From NCBI RefSeq assembly GCF_028596025.1, contig NZ_CP117167.1:4712001-4776000 (forward strand): DNA of 64,000 nt. The letters are read 5' to 3'. The translations under genes were made by a program, and so were the position numbers. Below are positions 63,026-64,000 of the stretch, piece by piece. Every line of letters begins with the position of its first letter. Position 1 is the stretch's first letter. The DNA is from Mucilaginibacter jinjuensis (GTDB lineage Bacteria > Bacteroidota > Bacteroidia > Sphingobacteriales > Sphingobacteriaceae). A model generated the notes under the pieces. That model saw only the letters and a list, made by a program, of their open reading frames with translations, was not told the origin of the DNA and ran no database searches.

Positions 63026-64000
63026 TTAATATCCTGGATTTTGTGGTTTTAAATTAGGGTTCGCATCCATCTCAGTTTGTGGAAGCGGCAGTAATAATTG
63101 ATAATCCTGTGCTGTGAAACCATTAACCGCCTGAATTACCGATTTAAATTTACCCCATCTCAATAAGTCCCAACGGCGGTGGCCTTCTACACAAAGTTCG
63201 CGTGCACGGTCTTTTGCCAAAGTATCAATAAATGCACTTGCAGTTGGCGTATTAGCTAAAGTAAGATGATAAGCATTCATCCCGGCACGGTCCCTAACCG
63301 CATTTAAGCCATCAAACTTGGTAGGATCACCCGGGTTAATGTTGTTCATCGCTTCGGATTGCATCATTAATATATCGGCATAACGCAACACAATCCAGTT
63401 CATGCGTGAGTTGTTTGAACCCGATACCCACTGCGGATCGCGGTATTTGTAGATGTATGGCGTAACCGTAGTTGTACCTACTTTGTTAGAAACATTCCAG
63501 GCCTTTCTTTTATCCGGGCCAAAATAGGCGCTATTAAACAACCATGGATTAGCAGTAAACGAACCCGAACCACCTAAGCCGGCAGGCGAAAACATACGGA
63601 TGGTAATGTTTTGTGTAGTGCTTGTACTGTTGTTACCAAATTGTACCGAGAAGATATTCTCTGTTTGAGTTGGATAGTATTTTTTATCCCAGTTAAACAC
63701 ATCGGTATAATCGGCCATTAGTTTGTATGTACCGGCATTAATTACCTTGTTACACTCTGCCAAAGCATTTTGGTTATCGTTGGCATCAGCAAATTTAGTA
63801 CTTGCACGTTGCAGGTATACTCTTGCTAACATACCAGAAGCTGCAGCTGATGAAACCATCCCTTTATTGGCAGAGGTAATTTTATCTTCTGTTAAGCAAT
63901 TGGCTTCAGCATATTTTAAATCGCTGATCACCTGTGCATAAACCGCACTTGAAGCTGCACGCGCAGGTAATAAATTAGGGTCTGATGTGCTTACAATTGG
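63026..64000 (-). CDS. SusD/RagB-family lipoprotein (partial, 5' end outside window)
   Basis: The reading frame is open to the right edge; ~324 codons are visible, including the C-terminal RagB/SusD domain with ARELCVEGHRRWDLLRWGKF and the end QTEMDANPNLKPQNPGY, characteristic of SusD. Surface binding protein for the polysaccharide processed by the following lyases and GH2. A SusC gene should lie just upstream of the right edge. Confidence 0.92.
   Translation of the reverse strand, partial: PIVSTSDPNLLPARAASSAVYAQVISDLKYAEANCLTEDKITSANKGMVSSAAASGMLARVYLQRASTKFADANDNQNALAECNKVINAGTYKLMADYTDVFNWDKKYYPTQTENIFSVQFGNNSTSTTQNITIRMFSPAGLGGSGSFTANPWLFNSAYFGPDKRKAWNVSNKVGTTTVTPYIYKYRDPQWVSGSNNSRMNWIVLRYADILMMQSEAMNNINPGDPTKFDGLNAVRDRAGMNAYHLTLANTPTASAFIDTLAKDRARELCVEGHRRWDLLRWGKFKSVIQAVNGFTAQDYQLLLPLPQTEMDANPNLKPQNPGY

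Overview
The window looks like a chromosomal segment of a Sphingobacteriaceae-type Bacteroidota, most likely Mucilaginibacter or Pedobacter-like. The evidence is SusC/SusD pairs, a FecI/FecR regulator pair, STN-domain TonB receptors, a TTTG-N19-TAnnTTTG promoter, weak Shine-Dalgarno signals, many one- and two-component histidine kinases, and many glycoside hydrolases. I see no rRNA, tRNA, CRISPR array, transposase or phage gene. The assignment to genus is inference.

Layout. 1-4.5 kb: tail of a secreted-repeat lipoprotein, then an iron-type operon (TonB siderophore receptor, PepSY membrane reductase-like protein, LTXXQ periplasmic protein). 4.6-11.6 kb (minus): an ECF sigma / FecR anti-sigma / SusC / SusD nutrient-uptake unit. 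12.1-15.1 kb: a membrane-anchored CxC thioredoxin-fold protein paired with a hybrid sensor kinase. 15.2-23.4 kb (minus): a nine-gene run that I read as a membrane-lipid modification operon. It contains two CFA-family methyltransferases, a DUF1365 protein, a flavin amine-oxidase-like oxidoreductase, an alpha/beta hydrolase, a DUF1295 reductase-like membrane protein, a DUF1475-like protein, a secreted PrxQ and a half-size EamA protein. 23.7-32 kb: a response regulator / kinase pair followed by a complete RND efflux system and a YncE-like beta-propeller. 32-41 kb: sterol-desaturase-family hydroxylase, GH30, TlpA, 1-Cys peroxiredoxin, amidase, an FtsX-type permease, a DUF2027-Smr protein. 41-49 kb: stress and signalling genes (DUF892 ferritin-like, YtxH, PAS kinase, GNAT-MarR operon, a GAF-PAS protein without a kinase catalytic domain, thioredoxin). 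50-53.7 kb (minus): racemase / small membrane protein / penicillin-acylase-type amidohydrolase / secreted protein. 53.9 kb to the end: GH3, then a polysaccharide-utilisation operon read from the right edge (SusD - uronate lyase - GH2 - uronate lyase - GH130 - small membrane peptide).

The best candidate for an undescribed system is the 15.2-23.4 kb operon. Its head, both of its larger internal gaps and its tail each carry a different repeat: eight copies of a 7-mer just before the first start codon, a 14-mer tandem plus a compound palindrome, a 246-bp element with 15-bp perfect terminal inverted repeats that encodes the end of one gene and the start of the next, and a 30-bp perfect inverted repeat. 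Other clear regulatory signals are a 40-bp perfect palindrome before the GNAT-MarR operon and a palindrome just before the TTG-started response regulator. Several dispersed palindromic repeats supply the stop codon of the gene they touch.
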